Positions 22,601 to 38,732 of a stretch of 64,000 bases of DNA are shown piece after piece. Each line of letters opens with the position of its first letter. Positions within the stretch are counted from its first letter, which is position 1. Source of the DNA: Gonium pectorale (lineage: Eukaryota > Chlorophyta > Chlorophyceae > Chlamydomonadales > Volvocaceae); NCBI GenBank assembly GCA_001584585.1, contig LSYV01000024.1, positions 1,064,038 to 1,128,037 on the forward strand, in the 5' to 3' direction. The notes under the pieces are model-generated. The model worked only from the letters and a program-made list of their open reading frames with translations. It was not told the DNA's origin and did not search any database. The position numbers were made by a program, and so were the translations under genes.

Positions 22601-25081
22601 CGGACGGCATGTCCGGGAGCTGGTCACCTACATCCTCTTTTCCCTGTATTGAAGCATGTGACGCCAGGCGCCCAAAGCCTCATCAGTCCAGCTTCTTAGT
22701 CCAACGCAACCGACCGTTGCACCCCCCCACCCGGCACCCGCTCCACAGGTCCGGGAGCTGATCACTCGGGCGGCCGACCTGGCGGCTCACCCGCCACCCG
22801 AGTACAGCGACGATGACACCCTCAGCCCCCTGGCCTCCCCCACCGCCAGCTACCAGCCCCGCAGCCAACCGCATGCCAGCCACGGCGCCCTTTACAGCCA
22901 CCCGCACCTGGGAGGCCACCCCAGCCGCCAGCACCACCACGGGATCCCGCCGCTGCCGCATCGACAGTCGGCGGGCGGCAACCTCGGCGGACACAACGGC
23001 GGCGGCGGCGCGGCAGCGGCGACGGCCGCCTCAGCGCCGGCGGGCCAGGAGGGCCGGCGGCGGCGCGCCTCCTCACCGCCAAGGAGCTTGGCAGCCGTCG
23101 GCGCGTCTTGTCCGCCGCACCAGCCATCCCCATGGCCGCCGCACAATGTGCAATTCGGCTCCTCGCCGCCGGGCCCTGACTGGCAGCCCTACCATCCAGG
23201 ACTCCCTGCCTTGGGCGCCGTGGGAGCGTGTGGCGCCGAGGGTGGGGGCTCCGCCGGGTCCGCGCAGCCCAGCAGCCGCCGCGAGCCGTTGCAGACGCTG
23301 GTGGTCGTGACGGGGGACTTCAACAGCACGGCCGGCAGCCCCATCTACCAGTTTGTGGCCCGCGGGTCGCTCGACCTGTCCGCCACCACGCGCAAGAAGC
23401 TGAGCGGTGAGCGGCGGGGGGTAGGCGGATCGTGGGTTTGGGGTGGGATGCGTGGGGGGAGGGCTGGGGGCTGCGACGGCGGACTGGTTTGGGTTCGCGG
23501 AGGCGCTTGTGCTCTACGCCGAGGACTACGCGCAGCATCGTTCGCATCCCGGGGGGAAGAGGGAGCTTGCAACGACCACCCAGGGGTGGGAGGACTCGGA
23601 GAAGGGAGCTTGCATGGACCAAGGGCGTGGGTTGCAATGGATGAATGGGGTACCCCGGTGCCCCTACTCCCCATGGCACGGTAACCGATTCGGCTGGCCC
23701 CTCTCCCATCTCTGGTCGGCCCTCCTCAGGCCAGCTGCACGGCGTGTGCCACACACAGTACAAACCCATCTCGGAGGTGCAGCAGCTGCACGCGCAGCAG
23801 CTGGCGGCAGCGGCAGCCGCGTCAGCAGCAGCCTCGGCGGCGGCGGCTGCAGCGCCGCCCGTCACGGTTACAGCGACGGCCTCCTCGCCGCCGCCGACGC
23901 CGATGGCCGCTGCCGGCGCCGCCCCCACCTCGCCCCGCGGCGCGGACGACATCGCGGCGGCGGCCGTGGCGGCGGCGGTGGCCGTGGGCGAGGGCGCGGC
24001 GGCCGCCGCCGCACAGCTCTCCCGCCAGCTGTCCTCGCGCCTCTCCGCCGGCTCGACCGGCAGTGGCGGCGGCGGCAGCAAGGGCGGCGGCGGGCCGCTG
24101 GACGCACCACTGGCGGCGTTCCAGCGCGCCATCAGTGAGCGCTGGTCAGATCGTGAGCTTCGCACCGCCATGGGGGAGCAGTACGCTCTGGCGTTGGGCG
24201 GCGGCTTGGCGGCGGTGGCGCCGCCGCCGGCGGCGGGGGTGCATCTGCCGCCGCGGGGCTCGCTGCCGGTGCTGGCGGAGTGCGCCGCCGCCTCGGCGGC
24301 GGAGCTCGCCGCCGTGGCGATGACGTCGGCAGGGATGACGTCAGCCACCTCAGCCGCGGCGGCGACGGTGACGGCGGCGGCGGCGGGGCGGCCGCTGGGT
24401 CGGCATCACAGCGTACCCGCCGCTAGCCTGAGCAGCCGCATCAGTGCGGAATGCGCGGCGGCGGCGGCCGCCGCCGTCGCATCCGACGCGGCACAGGCGC
24501 TGCTTCAGCCGCCGCTGCCGCCTGCGGGGTCGTCCCTGGCGCAGGGCGGCGGCGGCGACGGCTCCCTGGTCATACGGCACCCGCTCCAGCTTCGCAGCAG
24601 CTACCTGGAGGTGGCCGCCGCCGAGCCGGCCTTCACGTCAATCCACAGCGGCTTTGCGGGCACCGTGGACTTCATTTGGTACACGGGGGAAGCACTTCTG
24701 GAGCAGCAGCAGGGCTGCGAGGCCCGAAGCTCCGCATTGGCCGCAGCACATGCGGGAGGCTGTGGCGCGGCTGGCGGCTGCACCGCCAGCGCCCGGTGTC
24801 CAGGGGCGGAGGGCGCTGGGCCGGTGGTTGGGGCGGACGCCGCCAGCGAAGGGGCGGATGCGTTGGCGGTGGCGGGGGCTGCAGGGGCGGCGGGCGCGGA
24901 GGCGGCGGAAGCGGAGGCGGAGGCGGAGGCGCCGCCGCGGTTTGAGCTGGTGCCTGTGGCGGTGCTGCAGCCCCCTCCGCTGGACTCGCTGCCGCGTGGC
25001 CTGCCCGCGGTGGGCTGGGGCTCCGACCACATCAGCATAGTTACGCAGTTTGAACTGCGGCCCATTGGGAGGCCCGAGTGA
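19630..25081 (+). CDS. CCR4/Angel-type exonuclease-endonuclease-phosphatase (EEP) family deadenylase
   Basis: Seven exons: 19630-20250, 20868-20914, 21510-21569, 21885-22064, 22329-22422, 22749-23406, 23730-25081; about 1003 residues. All EEP catalytic motifs are present: FSVMCYNILADTYA (about 155), VVCLQ|EV with the metal-binding Glu just after the exon 1/2 junction, VATTHITFDPAKGDVKLGQ (about 320), GDFNSTAGSPIYQF (about 522), GTVDFIWYTGEALL, and WGSDHISIVTQFEL near the end (about 984). The RGD-like KGDVKLGQ motif and the short GDFNST...LSGQ block resemble plant CCR4 homologue 6/Angel rather than nocturnin. These enzymes act in 3' shortening of mRNA poly(A) tails. The leucine-rich repeats of yeast Ccr4 are absent, as in plants. 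Long Ala/Gly/Ser-rich insertions (about 200 and 460 residues) separate the catalytic motifs. The start could also be MASSFRASAG at 19684. Confidence 0.9.
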
Positions 25082-25222
25082 GGCGGCGCGCGCCTTGCTG
25101 CCAAGGGTATGGATGGGAGGGGGAGTCGCTGATATGCTCCCTCGCTTCAATTCAATGAGCGTCTTCGGTGAGGTGAGGTGCGGTGAGCGGCTTTCTGTTG
25201 GTTGTGCCCGGGCGAGAGCGAG

Positions 25223-25290
25223 AGGTGTGTTGAAAAGGAAAATGCATACGAGAGGCGTGTGTGCACGGCCAGGTGAGGTGAGGTGACACT
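25223..25290 (+). repeat. Dispersed repeat related to the start of a UhpC-type gene intron
   Basis: GTGTGTTGAAAAGGAAAA, then a C/T difference, GCATACG and a GT-rich tail match the sequence starting exactly at the splice donor at 60909. This copy is in the 3' flank of the CCR4-like gene and may be a decayed intron or insertion. Confidence 0.75.
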
Positions 25291-26599
25291 GAGTCGGCGG
25301 TGCGCGCAGCCGGCCCCGTGCTGTGGTGTGCAGGAGTGTGGCGGGTACATGTTTATGGCACTGCAAGGGGTTGGGACACATTTGCTGTGCGTGAGGTGCA
25401 ATAGTAAAGTTATATAGTGCGTTGGAGGAGGGGATGCGCTCTACCTACAGCTGTACGGCTGTACGGCAGGAGGGCTAACCCGGCACATAGCTTAAAGTGT
25501 CATCGAGGCTTTGTAGTGACGTTGCGCCGTATCCAGAGGGCAACGCTACCGTAGCCGGAGTGTTTCCAGGGTGATGAACGGTAATGAGTGGGCCTGTTGG
25601 CAGCGCGCGGCGGCCGTTGCAGTGGTGGCGGGGCGGTGCGGGGGTCGCCAGGATTGGCGGGCCGTATGCGGGGGGGGGGCGCCGCAAAGGTTGAGTTTCT
25701 TCTAGTCCGTGATTGGGATCAGCATTTGTCCATTGGTCATTGGCGGGTCATTCCTGCCCCTTTGCACTCGATTTTATGTTGTCCTGACGGTCATGCTGCC
25801 CCATCGCGAGACGGGGATTTTGCATTTTACATTTTTTTGATAAGTACACAGCCCTGTTTTGCGCCGGGGTGGTGGAGGGTTGTAGTACGTCCCGGATTCG
25901 TTGGCACTGACCCTGATGAGGTTGGTGCAATCCTTGCTTCGGTAAACTCTCTACGCAAATGTGTCGTAGACCGGAATACTTGTTAGGAAAACCTACATTG
26001 TAATGTGATGTCTGCGTGCCCCCATTGGCAGGGGCCAGACGAGCTGAGGGCTGAGGGCTGTGTTTGGAGGGGCCTACCCCGTGGAGGCAAACAACAGGTC
26101 GATTTCCCCAACCTACAACGAGGCATAGAGGCCCCTTGCCGCGAGAGGCTTGTCACATGCACGCGGCGATCAAACCCAGCACACCGAGACGTCGGGCACC
26201 GCTCAATGATGAACCCAGCTACCCAGGGCAGTGGCACGCTTTGCTGTGCCAGGAGGCTGCGCATCAGAGGGAACAAGAGGCTCTAGCAACGTGCACCCGA
26301 TGCCAGGTGGCTCGAGATGTACTCAAAAGATGATGCATCTGTCGGGCCTCTGCTGCCGCGTCCCGGGGGACCGAGGCCTGTAGGCTGCCGTCGGCACGCA
26401 ACTACGGTACCGCGCGACTCTCAATCAGGAATCAGCCCGGCACAGAGCATTTGTGCGCTTAGCAGCTCAGGCGGTCCTCTCGCCTACTGCATCGATCTGG
26501 ACAAAGCGACATAACGAGGCCGGAAGCCTCAGCACAGATACCACATACACACGAGGACCAGCCATCCAGCGCCTGGACGGACTGCAGCAAAAAAGAGAA

Positions 26600-26675
26600 A
26601 TCTGCAGAGAAAGAGGGAGCCCGCCTCTACGGTCATACACACCCGAAGGCGCGACGTTTCCAGTAGGGCGGGCGC
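26600..26675 (+). repeat. Dispersed repeat, copy 1 (partner near 63002-63075)
   Basis: The shared core contains GAAAGAGGGAGCCC, CCTCTA, GGTCATACACAC or GGCCATACACAC, CGAAGGCGCG and TAGGGCGGGCG, in the same order and orientation in both copies with a few substitutions. Confidence 0.75.
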
Positions 26676-26822
26676 TTCGCCGCCCCTTCCAGGTCTCTGG
26701 CGCACCCACGAAACCGTCTGCTGCCGGGGTCCCCGGCAGCAAGGCAAGTGGCAATTTTCACTGAATGCCAACGACTGGCAACACGCCATACGGTATCTCC
26801 GCGCAATAGCTGAGTTCTGGCC

Positions 26823-26870
26823 CGACACGTGACAACGGGTACCCTCATTCGACACGCGACAACGGGTACC
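26823..26870 (+). repeat. 27-bp direct repeat, two copies
   Basis: CGACACG, T or C, GACAACGGGTACC occurs twice with a period of 27 bases. Confidence 0.7.
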
Positions 26871-27325
26871 TTCGAACGCGGGCATCAACGCATACGGCAA
26901 CAACTGAACAAACAAAATAGGAGCAAAATCGAGGTGATTGGTTCTGGCAACGGGTTCACACACAAGGCACGAATCCTGGAGGCACGAATCCTTGCTAGGA
27001 TATTCTTCGTGAGTAATCGCCTCTGGGTCTGCATCGTGGGTGATGCGAGGCGCGGGTGGCCTCCAACGGTGTGGCCAACCAACGCCTCCGGCAAGGTTCA
27101 ACCGAGTCAGCTCAACCGCAACAACGGGCAACAGCTTCCATACCCCTCGCAAAACCGCTTCCAGTGGGAAGCCGAGCGACCAACGAAACCAACCAAGAGC
27201 GTCTTCTGCAAACATCTCCGATGAATGGACTTTGCACGCGGACTCTGCACACGGCGCGTCGTCCCCGCTGTTGCCCCTGCGACGCGCCCATAGCCCCAAT
27301 CACACCAGCTCCCCCCCTCCTCCAC

Positions 27326-27467
27326 GTCGCAGCCCAAACCCTTGTCGCAGCCCAAACCCTTGTCGCAGCCCAAACCCTTGTCGCAGCCCAAACCCTTGTC
27401 GCAGCCCAAACCCTTGTCGCAGCCCAAACCCTTGTCGCAGCCCAAACCCTTGTTGCAGCCCAAACCC
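27326..27467. repeat. 18-bp minisatellite, about 8 copies
   Basis: The unit GTCGCAGCCCAAACCCTT is repeated head to tail about eight times with almost no variation; the last copy begins GTTG and is truncated. It lies 17 bases beyond the lipase stop codon on the gene strand, so it should be transcribed in the 3' untranslated region. Confidence 0.95.
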
Positions 27468-27483
27468 AGCCGCGCCGCCGCAT

Positions 27484-30400
27484 CTACGGCACGTGGCTCG
27501 GCACTCCTGCGCCGGCCTGCGGCGCGGCCTCGCTGCGACCGCTCCTCGCCTCCCGCCTGCAGGCCGCCAGCGCCGCTGTCTCGAGGTCGTGGTGGTAGGA
27601 GGCGTGGTGGTGATCCAGCCAGTACTGCGCGGCAGCAGGAGCCGTGGGTGGCGGCGCCGGTCAGTGTGGCCAAGGACCAGGGCGGACTGCCGACACGGCC
27701 ATTCGCTGGCGGCATATGGCATACGGCAAGGTCCGTACGCCCGTACATCATACGAGCTTCCGCACCTGCAACGTCCGCACGGGCGCCGTCGTGGCCTCGT
27801 CCAGCGCCATCTTGAGGAGCGACTCGGCGTCCGCCTCCGACACCGGCACCACCTCGCAGCCGCCTGGTGACACACGCCCGTACATGCAATGTGAGGATGG
27901 GACACATGCAGCGTGCCCACACTCAGGTCCAACGCGTCAACCGTTGCAGTGGGCGGTCAGATCAGGCAGCTTGCGCACTGCCGGCGGTGCAAGGAGGAAG
28001 GCCTGGGCCCACGGCCGCGCTGACCCTCGTCAGTTGGGCCACGCCATACAAACTGTCCCGGGCGGACCATTGCCGAGATGCAGAGCAGTCGCCACGCAAC
28101 CAGCTCCCGACTAACCAAACAATAACCGACCCTAAAACCCTAAAACCCGAGCATCCCGGACCCCTCTCACCTTTGGACGCCCACCGCAGCAGCAGCAGCT
28201 CGCCGACCGTCTCGTACAGGAAGCGCCCGCTGCTCAGCGCCGCGCCCTCGCCCAGCAGCGCGCCGCGCAGAGACAGCAGGGCCGACAGGCCGGGCAGCGC
28301 CGCGCGCGCGGCCGCAAAGTAGGGGTCGGCGGTGAGCATGGCGCGCGGCACGGGGTCGTGCTCCAGCACCCAGTTCAGGCAGGCCGCGGGCGGCGCGCGC
28401 AGCACGCGCAGCACGCGGGCGCCGCCGCCGCCGGAGGCGTGCGCGAGCACTGGCGGGGAGCCGAAGGAGTGGCAGGAGGAGGCCTCCGGTGACCTGGCGG
28501 GCGGAGTGCGGGCGGGCGGGCGGGCGGGCGGGAGGGGCGCGGCGGGGGCGCGCGTCGTCTGTTGCGGCAACTGTCTGACACACGGCTCATTCCTCGGACG
28601 TGAAACGCGCCATGTGCGAGGCGGCACGCGTGTGGCCACTGCATCAGCGCCACGTGCACCGTTTCCGTAGCCCTGTCACCAGTGAACTGCGACGGCCGCC
28701 ATCGGGGGCCCCCAGACACCGGCGAGAGATACCGCAACGACAGCCCGCGCCGGTTGCTGGCTCCTGGGGGACAGCAGTTGTAAACCAACTCCAGACGGAC
28801 AGGAAAGAAACAGGCAAGACAGGAACAGGCAGGACAGAAACCGCAGTGGCATCTCTTATCGTGCTCTGGCTCTTGGGGACCGAGGGTGCGGATGCGCCCG
28901 CACCTGTGGCCCTGCAGTATGGACAGCGCCCAGATGAGCTTCGCCAGCGAACCGCCCAGCGAGTGCCCCGCGAACACCACGTGCTCGGCGCCCGCGTCGG
29001 CCGCGCCCCTGCACAGCCAGGGGGCCAAGACTGCGTAAGAAACTTGCGGTCCTAGCGCTAGTGAACAAGGGCGCAGCAGGGCGGATCGCCTGGCCGCACG
29101 TCCTCACTGCACCGTTACAGCAGGGCCGTGTGCCTGAATAACCACATGGGGCGTCTGGGCGGAGGTGACTGGGCCCTGTTCCCAAGATAGATAGGCCAGA
29201 GAGCTGAAGGGAAAGGGGAATGAACAGCTGACCGGGAAGTACACGCCGTACCGGATGTGGGGCAGCAGCGTCGGCAGCAGCTCCCGCGCCATGGCCGCCA
29301 CTCCGCTGTGCGCAACCAGCTCGCCCAGCGGCGGCATGGCGCCAGGGCCGCCGCCGCCAGAATTGGCGCTGCCGCCACCGGTATCGGCGCCGCTGCCGGA
29401 GGCGGAGGCGCTGGCAGTACCCGCCGTCATGGAGCCCGTGGGCACGAGCGGCGTGGGCCAGAAATTCGCTAGAGACGCGGAGAGCGAGACCTGCCGGCAA
29501 CGCGGCGGTCAGCGGAACCGTCAAATGTTAGGGTGAGCAGGCAGTTGGTGTCCTGGCATTGCACGGACAGCAGAGCGGTCGGATAGCAGGAATGTTCTCA
29601 CAGCCACATTCGAGCACACAGGAACAGTCGAGTGGCAGCGCAAAGCACCCAACGAGCCCAGCCGCGCGGCTTGAAAGTGGCGGACGAACGCGGCCGGCCC
29701 CCGCTCACCGTGTTGGAGTCGTGCGCACCCCACTGCACACCGCGGAGGAACACGAAGCGGCAGCGGACGCCTGGCGCCACCGGATGAGGCAGCGGAGCGT
29801 GCTTAGCAGCCTCCAGACCGCCGCCAACCCTGGCGGCGCCGCCGGAGGGGTGGTGGGCGCCGTGGGCCGGAGGGTGCGCGACGCGGAGGTGCAGGTGTGG
29901 CGCGGGGGTCTGCATGTGTATGTGGCCGTCGCGCAGGACGTAAGCCACGGTGGCGCCGCCCCGGGGGCTGTCTCCATGGCTAGCGTGGCTCGCATGGCCA
30001 TGGCCAGCTTGGCCGTGTCCGTGGTTGTGGCCGTTCGGGTGCCCCTCACCCGCCGACCCGCCGGCGGCGTGATGGCGAGGCCTGGACGCGCCATGACCAG
30101 AAAGCCGGTCACCCGGCCGGTGCGGACCATTGCCGTCATTGTCCATCGCAGTGCCAGTCAAGCCGGAGGCCGCGGCGTCGTTCTTCAAAGGAAAATGCTG
30201 CGCGCCCGACTGCTGCTGCCGTTGCTGTCCGCCGCTGCCCGCGGACGCTGTCGGCGCGGGGATGGCCGTTTCGCCCTGGCTGGACTGTGCACCGTCCAAA
30301 GCCTCGAAGTCGCTTTCGCTGCCGGACGCGCTGCTGACGGGCCGCTGCGGAGCGTGGCGCCGCGGGAAGGCGCGTCGCGTCAGAGAGTCGTAGTCCACGA

Positions 30401-30818
30401 CCCCGTCCGCGATGTACCTGTGGGACACATTGGGATGTAACAATTGGATAAGAGTCAGGAAGAACACAAATATTGCAGCGAAAGACACTGTTCCACGAAC
30501 ATGCACGTATGTTGGTGAAGTGCGAGGGCAGCTCAGTGCGAACATTGAGGGGCCCGACGCCGCCGAGGGACGGATGCAGCCAGCCGAAGGGCGCCCGCCG
30601 TGGACTAGGAAATGATGTAGGTGCGAGAACGGAGCAGGCCGGCGTGCGCTGTCCACGTCCCCCCTTCTTGCTGCCCTACCAGCACGTGAACGGCGTACGG
30701 CCGTACGCCACAAGCTTCAGGCCCTCTTCCTGGAGCGTACGGGCGAGCGTTTCGTACGGGAAGTAGCATAGCCCAGACCAGTAGGCGAGCTTGGAGGCGA
30801 GGTAGAGGCTGGGCCAGT
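27484..30818 (-). CDS. PLIP-like class 3 lipase (plastid lipase family), N-terminal exon unresolved
   Basis: Seven exons fit in phase: 30680-30818, 29709-30417, 29252-29490, 28904-29008, 28171-28493, 27766-27863, 27484-27624; about 584 residues. The first readable part is DWPSLYLASKLAYWSGLCYF and FTCWYIADG. The nucleophile elbow is VVFAGHSLGGSLAKLIW. A CHSFGSPPVLA strand and the probable catalytic Asp (VLEHDPVPRAML) follow, then FLYETVGELLLLRW, and a His-rich end (YWLDHHHASYHHDLETA) supplies the probable catalytic His. This order matches plant plastid lipases (PLIP), which release acyl groups from thylakoid lipids; substrate and location here are inferred. A long insertion in the 29709-30417 exon is strongly His-rich. 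The 5' end is uncertain: an upstream Pro-rich exon ending at 31135 splices in phase to 30818, but I found no ATG in its frame. Confidence 0.85.
28130..28148. repeat. Interstitial Chlamydomonas-type telomeric repeat
   Basis: CCCTAAAA occurs twice in tandem followed by CCC, the complement of the TTTTAGGG telomere unit known from Chlamydomonas. It sits inside the lipase intron 27864-28170. Confidence 0.75.
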
Positions 30819-35972
<5,154 letters not shown>

Positions 35973-38099
35973 CGGCGGGCGTTTGTGCTCGGGGCGACGT
36001 GCTTGGGCGTGTGGCTGGAAGGGGAGGAAGGAAGGGCGGGAGGCTGCACTTAAGTGCGGACAGTAAGTGCGGCGATGTCCCAACGGCGCAGGCTGAAATT
36101 TCTGACAGAGGGCTGCTGGGCCGGTGCCGTGGCAAATGGCGCTGGTCGACCGGATCCGTGAACGGCGGTGTGGGCTCCTTGAGCGGCGAAGGAGCCGACG
36201 AGGGAGGGTTGAACGCGTGGCTTCTATTTCATGAGCAGCATGTGTTGAAGTGTATGTTCTGTATGCGTGACGGCATGCTGAAGGGTCGAAGGGTGCCCGG
36301 TTGCGTCAGCAGAACAGGTGGCCACCGCACGGGGCCGAATGCGTCTTCACTGTTATGTGCTTTGTGTTCGCCCTTCCAGCGGTGGGGTCGGCCTGTCCAT
36401 GGAAGGAAGTGGAATGGAGTACTTCCGTTCGCTTCTGGCAGCAGGTTCGTTGCGTCCACGGCGTCGCTCAAGGCGGCCCACCAGGACCAGGCACTGCCTC
36501 CTGGGTGCGAGAATGCACGGGAGGGTGCCATCATGAGATGCCTTAAGCCGTTAGCCGTGTGGGTGGGCCTGGATTGGGCCAGACGCACCTGGAGGGGGCG
36601 TCACCCACTGCCTGTGGACGAACCTCCATCACGTAACTACAAGTCCGCTCTATAAGCAGCAGTCGTAACGTACATGACATCTGCTGCGGATGCAAATAGC
36701 AGCTTGTCTTGGATCGTGGTTGTGCCATGACGGCGCCCAAGCGCCCAACACTGCTATTGTTCGCCAGGATCCGTCGCCCAGGCCCAGCGTTGCCTTGCCA
36801 GCATCTGTAGGTGCGCGAACTGCAGCATACGTGGCCTCGAAGCGCTGCCGCGCTGCCCCAACCTACGCAACATCAGCCGGCAGTGGCACCAGTGGCGCAA
36901 CCACGTTGCGCCACTACGCCCGGCGGCAGGCCTGTCAGCTCACCAAACAGCTAATGCCCCGAAAAGGTGGCCGGGTCTGCGAGCTGCATGGGCATACGCC
37001 ATGCCGTAACATAGCGCCGCGGGCGGCGCTGTCTCAACATACCAGGAAGACACGCTTTCCGTAATCCATAGCCCCGTGCAAGCGCGTCTTTCAGTTGGCA
37101 GTTGACTGCACCCTGGCGCGGGTCGGTATCATCGCCGGAACCTGCCGCAGCGGTCAGCACCATACCTAGTGACATCCACCCATGTACTCTGCAAGCGTAA
37201 GTTATACCCAGTTACCGTCTCTCTGTCTCTCGGTCGCCTTGGACATTGTTCTCACACACATCAGACACACGCAGTATCAATTCAGGCATTTGCTTACATG
37301 CCGTCTGGCGTCGCGTACTGCCCTCGTTGATCGTGTGCCGCACGATGATGCAGCACATGTGAGGCGTGGTGAAGTCCTGGCAGTGCCTTTCCATCAGTGT
37401 TGCCTTTTCCCCAGCAGTGCCGAGCCGCAATAAGCCAGGGCAGTCCAGACCTGCTCTTCCCCACTGCCCCTTCACAGCGGCATTGCAGCTTAGGAAGGAT
37501 GACAGTTCCAGGTTCCATACCCGAAGTGCTTGCCTTTTCGGAACGCCGAAACTGCTGGGCCCCTTCACGGACTGGCCCAAACGATGTGCATCACAAGCAG
37601 CATTGCTCCAACGAGCTGACGCTAACCAGCTGACAGTTTGTCATAGAACAAGCCGCCAGAAACCATAAGCCGCCAGAATGAACGTGTGACGTGCCCAATA
37701 AATCAATGCGGCGCCTTTGCCATGCCGTAGATGCACAACTGGACGTGGCTATCCACTTCACGCGTGGACTTGAATGCAACTCAGGCAACAACCCTACCAC
37801 ATCACAAACCATATGCGAATCCGAATGGACGTAGGCCATCCACCAAGTCCTGAGGCCGTCGCCTTGCCCAGCACGATGCGGACAGCCACAGGAGAAAAGA
37901 ACGGTCACTCGACGATCGGCACAGGTCCTAACCGGAGCCGCAGAGGCCGAGGCACTAGGACCGCGCCGGCCAGTTATACCAGGTGTATAAGAGTTTCCTT
38001 AGGGACTACAAATAAAGGCGCACGGGCTGCAATTAGGCGTCCAACCCAATTTTTTTCGCGTGCTGCGGAAAGTGGGTCACCCTACAATTGACAGCCAAC
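35973..38099. other. Gene-poor region right of the MORN1-like gene
   Basis: The start is MORN1-like 3' untranslated sequence. A short segment at about 36250-36290 (TGTATGCGTGACGGCATGCT) resembles one in MORN1-like intron 3 at about 33437-33465 (TGTATGCGTAACGGTGTGCT). From about 36650 the composition is more balanced and open frames are short and unconvincing on both strands. No gene is called. Confidence 0.45.
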
Positions 38100-38131
38100 C
38101 AGTGCAGGCGTATGATGACGCCTGGACACTG
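38100..38131. other. Strong hairpin
   Basis: CAGGCGT (38105-38111) and ACGCCTG (38118-38124) flank the loop ATGATG. The stem continues outward as CAGTG/CACTG after a two-base bulge, 12 base pairs in all. Confidence 0.75.
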
Positions 38132-38380
38132 TTTTAACCTCGAGGGGAGCGATAGCAATCACTGCCCTGTGGGGAAGGAAGGAACCAATTGTGCCGATGG
38201 GGACAGGCACACGGGGATGGAGCTAAAGCTGGTGTTGGGCGAAGGCGTAGACGCTGGCCGATGGTAGACCTTGAACGTAGAGCCTTGGCAGATATCGCTG
38301 AATTAGTCTAGGCGGTAGGCGGATACGGAAACCTGGTGGGAGGCTCGCCTGGCTAAGGGGCCTGGGCTAACCTGCGCGTT

Positions 38381-38516
38381 GCTGTCTCACTCAGCAACCG
38401 ACACCCACGAACCGACTCGCTGTCTCACTCAACGAGCGGTGATGAAGGGGAAGCAAAGAGGAGAGTAAGAGGAGAGGGAAGGGAACCGGAGAAGGAGGAG
38501 AAAGGGGAAGGCGTAG
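38381..38516. repeat. Direct repeat and purine-rich tract
   Basis: GCTGTCTCACTCA occurs at about 38381 and again about 39 bases later. It is followed at about 38441-38512 by a tract made almost wholly of A and G on the plus strand. Confidence 0.6.
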
Positions 38517-38536
38517 CCTGACGACAAGTTGCTTCG

Positions 38537-38570
38537 AGTGCTTATTCAAGACCACTACGGGCCGAGCACT
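38537..38570. other. Conserved-loop hairpin 1
   Basis: Arms AGTGCT and AGCACT enclose a 22-base loop that begins TATTCAAGACC and ends GGGCCG. Copies 2 and 3 share the loop ends but have different arms. Confidence 0.75.
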
Positions 38571-38588
38571 TCTGGGGCGTCCTACTAC

Positions 38589-38623
38589 TGCGTTTATTCA
38601 AGACCGTGTTGGGGCCGAACACA
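38589..38623. other. Conserved-loop hairpin 2
   Basis: Arms TGCGTT and AACACA pair except for one C-A mismatch. The loop begins TATTCAAGACC and ends GGGGCCG. Confidence 0.6.
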
Positions 38624-38732
38624 GGAGGGCGGAAGCAGACGAGCTTGGGGTCTTGAGCCTTGATATGGGTGTCGTCTCGAGGTGTCAAGGGCGCTATCCA
38701 CCTGTTTGATAACCGGCGTCCGCTCTGAACCC

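Larger units (their letters stand above)
25082..27325. other. Repeat-bearing convergent intergenic region
   Basis: This region lies between the CCR4-like stop and the lipase 3' end. It holds dispersed repeats (25223-25290 and about 26600-26675, listed separately) and short direct repeats. One is CGACACGYGACAACGGGTACC at 26823-26843 and 26850-26870; another is GGCACGAATCCT repeated near 26966-26990. Composition is nearer to balanced than in the genes. No convincing protein-coding frame is seen. Confidence 0.5.

Noticed and set aside
27326..27467. Telomeric or CRISPR array
   Set aside because: The 18-bp unit contains CCCAAACCC but is not the algal telomere unit, and there are no spacers as in CRISPR; it is a minisatellite.
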